From Mycobacterium neglectum (lineage in GTDB: Bacteria > Actinomycetota > Actinomycetes > Mycobacteriales > Mycobacteriaceae), in NCBI RefSeq assembly GCF_002591975.1, contig NZ_NVQE01000046.1, positions 1-45,281 of the forward strand: DNA of 45,281 nt, in the 5' to 3' direction. Positions 42,012-45,281 of this stretch are shown in pieces. The position numbers and the translations under genes were made by a program. Under the pieces are notes generated by a model. It was not told where the DNA came from. It searched no databases and saw nothing but the letters and a program-made list of their open reading frames with translations. Position 1 is the first letter of the stretch. Each line of letters starts with the position of its first letter.

Positions 42012-42800
42012 GTGACCGACTACCCGCCCGATGCATACGCTCCTAACGGCAAGTTGTGGTGGGAACTCACCAGTTGGCCAGGTCGTAATCAGGATTACGG
42101 CGTCGAGCGGAAACTCTCTGCCTGGTTGCGTTTCAACAAGAACGTAGGTGACACCTTCACGACGAGAGAGACTCGATCCGTGCTCGGTGAGCTCGACGTG
42201 CCCAACGCTGACGAACACTTCCAGCGGCGACTTCGCGAGCTGAGGAGCAGAGACGGATGGGTGATCCCCTCACGCAAGTACGACCCGAGCCTTCAGCCGG
42301 AGCAATATCGCGTAGATAGGGCCGGTTGGCATCCGGGATGCGGAAAGGATCGACCCAAGAAGACCTCGGTTAGCAAGGCGAAAAGGCGTGCCGTCTTCGA
42401 CAGGGATGGATGGATGTGCCGAGTATGTGGCGCACGGAGCGGAGAGCCACGCTTCGACGATCCGGACAGGACGGTTGCGCTCACCGTAGGTCACGTGTTG
42501 TCCAATGACTATGGGGGTAACGCAGATATCCAGAACCTTCGAGCAGAATGCTCGTACTGCAATGAACCCGTCCGATCGGAGGGACGGAAGCCTGAGTCGC
42601 CGGAAGAGATTGAAACATCTATCCGGACGTTGAAGGCGGCCGATCGTCTGAGGCTGGCCCAATGGATCGAATCAGGCAGATACATTCGCGGCGCAGCCGA
42701 GGAAATATATGACCGCTATCGTCAGCTTGCGCCGGGTGACCAAGATAGTGTCAAGCAGTCGATCAGGACGCTGGCGGGTCTGAACAAACCTAGGCGCTGA
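42012..42800 (+). CDS. HNH endonuclease
   Basis: A 262-aa protein. The C-terminal part has FDRDGWMCRVCG, then VGHVLSNDYGGNADIQNLRAECSYCNE, giving the H-N-N/H pattern and two CxxC pairs of an HNH nuclease. Residues about 10-120 form an unrecognised domain (WWELTSWPGRNQDYGVERKLSAWLRFNKNVGD). GTG at 42012 has AAAGG 9 bases upstream and gives the natural start; in-frame ATG 41985 and GTG 41958 are possible. It lies between the restriction enzyme and the methyltransferase, in the opposite orientation to both. Its 3' end overlaps the methyltransferase gene by 11 bases. Confidence 0.87.
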   Translation: MTDYPPDAYAPNGKLWWELTSWPGRNQDYGVERKLSAWLRFNKNVGDTFTTRETRSVLGELDVPNADEHFQRRLRELRSRDGWVIPSRKYDPSLQPEQYRVDRAGWHPGCGKDRPKKTSVSKAKRRAVFDRDGWMCRVCGARSGEPRFDDPDRTVALTVGHVLSNDYGGNADIQNLRAECSYCNEPVRSEGRKPESPEEIETSIRTLKAADRLRLAQWIESGRYIRGAAEEIYDRYRQLAPGDQDSVKQSIRTLAGLNKPRR

Positions 42801-43785
42801 GCACAGCGTGCAGCCGTCTATTAATCCGTCGCTGACGCACCGCCTGCCCCGTAATTGCGGATCGGATCTGCAATCCGACTGCCTCTGCCACAGGTGGTGG
42901 GAAGGCATTTCCAATCTGCCGGTATGCAGCCGTCTTTCGGCCAAAAAATTTCCACTCGGGTGGGAACCCTTGTATCGCAGCGGCCATTTCGAGCGTCAAT
43001 CGCGGTGTGTGATCAATCGGCGTCAACTCGTCTGGGCCGTGATTGGCTAGTCCTCTACCATCGACACCGAGTTCCAACCACGCCGCGCGAGCGCGGGTTG
43101 GCCCCAAGTCTGGTCCGCCATGCTTACGCGATCCACCAACGATCGTGGGACCGATGCCATCGGCCCGATCGGCCCACAGGTCGGCTCCTGCCCATCCGTC
43201 ACGGGCCATAAGGTGGTGCAACGTTTTTCCGACCGTCGGCGGGGTGCCCTTGGCCCCAGGCCACTCAAACCGCTCGAAGTACTCGGGCAGCGCTGCGACC
43301 AAAATGAACCGCGGCCGTAACTGCGGAACGCCAAACTCACTGGCATTCAATACTTGCCAGTCTGACTTATAGCCGAGGTCCTCAAGGCGCGCCTTGATCG
43401 ATTTCCGGTACGTCTGGAACTTTGCCGCCGCTAGTCCGCGCACATTCTCCAGCATGACTGCCTTCGGCTGCGCCTCTTCGACGAGGCGTAGCGCCTCCGG
43501 GAACAGGTCGCGCTCGTCGTCCTCGCCCAGTTGCTTGCCGGCAATCGAGAACGGCGGGCAGGGCACACCGCCAGCAAGGAGATCGATGCCACGGTATTGG
43601 GTGCCGTCGACACCCCGAACGTCACCTTCGTGGATCTTCCAGCGGCTCCGATTGAGACGCAGGGTTTGGCAGGCATCGGGTTCGATCTCAACGGCAAGCT
43701 CATGGCCAAATCCGGCGAGGTCGAGACCAAGCGACTGACCGCCAGCTCCAGCGCAGATCTCTAGGCAACTCAGCTTGCTAGCCAT
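42790..43785 (-). CDS. DNA (cytosine-5-)-methyltransferase
   Basis: A 331-aa C5-methyltransferase. Motif I CAGAGGQSLGL at 11-21, motif IV GGVPCPPFS with catalytic C76, motif VI LENVRG with ENV at 113-115, QLRPRF for motif VIII and RQIGNAFPPPVA as motif X are all visible. It probably protects the recognition site of the NaeI-like enzyme (GCCGGC if specificity is conserved). A region of about 75 residues between motifs VIII and IX forms the target-recognition part. It is divergent from the Vsr gene, with 97 bases between them, and convergent with the HNH gene. Confidence 0.94.
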   Translation of the reverse strand: MASKLSCLEICAGAGGQSLGLDLAGFGHELAVEIEPDACQTLRLNRSRWKIHEGDVRGVDGTQYRGIDLLAGGVPCPPFSIAGKQLGEDDERDLFPEALRLVEEAQPKAVMLENVRGLAAAKFQTYRKSIKARLEDLGYKSDWQVLNASEFGVPQLRPRFILVAALPEYFERFEWPGAKGTPPTVGKTLHHLMARDGWAGADLWADRADGIGPTIVGGSRKHGGPDLGPTRARAAWLELGVDGRGLANHGPDELTPIDHTPRLTLEMAAAIQGFPPEWKFFGRKTAAYRQIGNAFPPPVAEAVGLQIRSAITGQAVRQRRINRRLHAVLSA

Positions 43786-43882
43786 TTCACCCCTCCGTCC
43801 ACGATTCGAACATTTGTTCGATAGACAACTTTACCGCCGGACGACCGGGTTCGTCAAACCCCTCGGGACGTACCGTATCCAC

Positions 43883-44356
43883 ATGGTGACCGCGAACGGC
43901 CTCGGCACGCCGACGGCGCCGCAAACGGGGGCGTACGTCACAACACCGGGGCGTTCCAGGAACATGGCTGCAATTCGGCGACGAGACACGAAACCCGAGG
44001 TCAAACTACGTTCGGAGCTGCATCGACTGGGGTTCCGCTTCCGCAAAGACCACCCGATCCGTGTGGATGGCAAGCTCATCCGGCCCGACGTCGCCTTCAC
44101 CAGACGCCGCATCGCAATCTTTGTCGATGGCTGCTTCTGGCATAGCTGCCCAGAACACGGGCGGCAGCCGGGGGTCAACGGCCAATACTGGTCACCAAAG
44201 CTAGAGGGCAACGCAAGACGAGACAAGGCGCAGACCGCGGCGCTGCAGTTGGCCGGCTGGACCGTATTCCGTTGTTGGGAACACGAATCGATCGACGCCG
44301 TGTTGGTCGCTCTTCAAGAAGTGTTAGCGACGCGGACCGATAAGGCAGCCAACTAG
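43883..44356 (+). CDS. vsr: Very short patch repair endonuclease (Vsr)
   Basis: A 157-aa protein. IRRRDTKPEVKLRSELHRLGFRF, RPDVAF and FVDGCFWHSCPEHG are the conserved stretches of Vsr, which nicks next to T:G mismatches made by deamination of 5-methylcytosine and starts their repair. The Asp of RPDVAF and the His of CFWH are active-site candidates. ATG at 43883 is preferred over 43775 because the earlier residues are not part of the family. Its pairing with a divergent cytosine-5 methyltransferase fits exactly. Confidence 0.93.
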   Translation: MVTANGLGTPTAPQTGAYVTTPGRSRNMAAIRRRDTKPEVKLRSELHRLGFRFRKDHPIRVDGKLIRPDVAFTRRRIAIFVDGCFWHSCPEHGRQPGVNGQYWSPKLEGNARRDKAQTAALQLAGWTVFRCWEHESIDAVLVALQEVLATRTDKAAN

Positions 44357-44453
44357 AACTGGCCGCCGAAAGCTGGGAGGACGATGTTCGGCAGCGAGCC
44401 GCTCCGCGCAAATCCCGTCGCGAAGGGGAGGATCCGCTCGTACCGTCAACGTT

Positions 44454-44895
44454 GTGAATACTGTCGTGCTGGACGCCAATGAACTGGCTCGCGATCGGCC
44501 TTGCGCTGGGCTGAAGTACCAAATGCTCGAGCACACCGGTCACTTCCCCGCGGCTCGCAGTGATGGTGCCCCCTTCTGCGCTCGAGGAGGTGGTCGCCTC
44601 CACACACGCAGATCGCCAAAGGCTGAGGGATCCGTGAACGACCTCAACAAAGTTGCGAAGCCGACCGGGTCTTCAGCTGCTACCAGGCGATGACCACGCC
44701 CTCGAATATCGCGAGTTTCTGACTGAGTCCTTCCAGGACCAACTCGGGATCACGATGCTTGACGGGCCAGCGGCTTCCCACGCGGATCTGGTAGCCCGCG
44801 CGGTCAGAGGAATTGTCGTGGCATCCACCCGGCGAAAGTGGACCCGGCACGTCGGGGGGATGGCGGCAACGATCCAAATCAGCTGCCCCTACTGA
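44454..44895 (+). pseudogene. Degraded PIN-like (DUF4935-type) gene
   Basis: A GTG at 44454 starts NTVVLDANELARDRP, a PIN-like first strand with acidic residue. The frame is lost around 44530-44650 and resumes in another frame as LLPGDDHALEYREFLTESF with later ASHADLVARAVRG up to 44895. The second piece resembles the middle of DUF4935 PIN-like proteins but ends before the expected C-terminal acidic motif. More than one lesion is needed to explain it, so it is probably non-functional. Confidence 0.5.
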
Positions 44896-45281
44896 ATTCA
44901 GATGCCGACAACCGCAATGCTTAGGTCTACGCATAACCTGCTACCACCCACCGGCCGAAAAGACCTGCTGGACGAAACGCCATACGACCGAACTTGATCG
45001 CAGATGGTCAGCCAAGACGTACACCGCGTAGATCGCTCGGGCTCGCAGCCAGCACCACAAGCAACAGCATTCACACTGGCACCAGGGCGCCAACACGCAG
45101 CACAAGCTATGAACGCAGGGCGATTCCGCTGACGTCGGCAAACGCCGTCGGGACGAAATTCCGACTTGTATGGGTGTCACGGCAGGTGAATGGGATTGCA
45201 GTCCATAGCGTGTCGTAGCAGACCGGAGGAATGACTCGCGAAATTCCTGTCACCCGCAGTGCGGGTTGACCCTGGTGGGGT
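44896..45281. other. Region without a recognisable gene
   Basis: About 386 bases to the window edge. Frames on both strands are short, with Cys- and Arg-rich translations unlike real proteins. No hairpin, repeat or RNA gene was recognised. It may be further debris of the island edge or the beginning of a region that continues outside. Confidence 0.3.

Noticed and set aside
31355..44356. BREX, DISARM or Dnd system
   Set aside because: No PglZ, BrxC, DrmA/DrmB pair, phospholipase D protein or DndA-E gene is present. The methyltransferase fits the NaeI-type set rather than a DISARM methylase.
44941..45218. Cys-rich frames near the right edge
   Set aside because: The translations are low-complexity and without a plausible start or family, so no gene was called.
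1..45281. CRISPR array, rRNA or tRNA genes
   Set aside because: No regularly spaced repeats of suitable length, and no cloverleaf or rRNA-like stretch, was found on either strand by reading.

Overview
The window looks like a chromosomal segment of a high-GC, non-tuberculous Mycobacterium (Mycolicibacterium-type). The reasons are the codon bias, a DUF732 exported protein, an Mpt64/RsiV-type lipoprotein, a VapBC pair, a type VII (ESX) substrate-like toxin operon and an IS481-type transposase end. It divides into an orderly metabolic left part (about 0.1-12.1 kb), a patchy accessory region full of gene remnants (about 12.1-31 kb) and a defence island on the right (about 31-44.9 kb). By eye the island is less GC-rich than the left part.

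Left part. After the 3' end of an IS481-like transposase comes a tightly overlapping minus-strand operon: DUF1097 membrane protein, nitrile hydratase beta, nitrile hydratase alpha (cobalt-type CTLCSC centre), nitrile hydratase accessory protein, CbtB and CbtA. It encodes an enzyme turning nitriles into amides together with what looks like its own cobalt uptake system. A divergent GlxA/AraC-type regulator probably controls it. A 38-bp direct repeat (37/38 identical) brackets the cluster. Next come a RibD/DHFR-like reductase, a class-C beta-lactamase-like hydrolase, a VapBC module with three TGGCGCCA palindromes at its start, a polar amino-acid ABC transporter (GlnQ plus a fused binding protein/permease), an RsiV-type lipoprotein, and prfC (release factor 3).

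Middle part. Downstream of intact prfC are a Fic protein with a conspicuous multi-site operator, degraded fragments of prfC and glnQ, a three-gene ESX-type toxin operon (EspC-like protein, WXG-type toxin with an RNase A-like C-terminus, CdiI-type immunity protein), a DUF6308 protein, and an NrtR-like Nudix regulator divergent from an ADP-ribosylglycohydrolase/phosphatase fusion. An ankyrin-type protein, several unrecognised proteins, a NERD-nuclease/helicase, and two zinc-ribbon paralogues in opposite orientation (one frameshifted) follow. Two further prfC 3' remnants, at 28939-29029 and 30183-30991, lie in the same orientation as intact prfC. The order glnQ-remnant ... prfC-remnant repeats the order of the intact locus, so the accessory block probably sits inside a decayed second copy of the glnQ-prfC locus.

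Right part. A minus-strand operon encodes a NaeI-family restriction enzyme, then two unrecognised proteins (about 694 and 305 aa), a 1,821-aa DEAD-box helicase with a DUF1998-like C-terminus (DruE-like), and a Cas4/AddB-like four-cysteine PD-(D/E)XK nuclease. Beside it are an HNH nuclease, a cytosine-5 methyltransferase and a Vsr mismatch endonuclease, completing a NaeI-type restriction-modification set. The last four genes of the operon resemble Druantia-type defence but with an added iron-sulfur nuclease; this is the best candidate for an undescribed system. A degraded PIN-like gene and about 390 bases without a recognisable gene close the window. No tRNA, rRNA, CRISPR array or integrase gene was seen.
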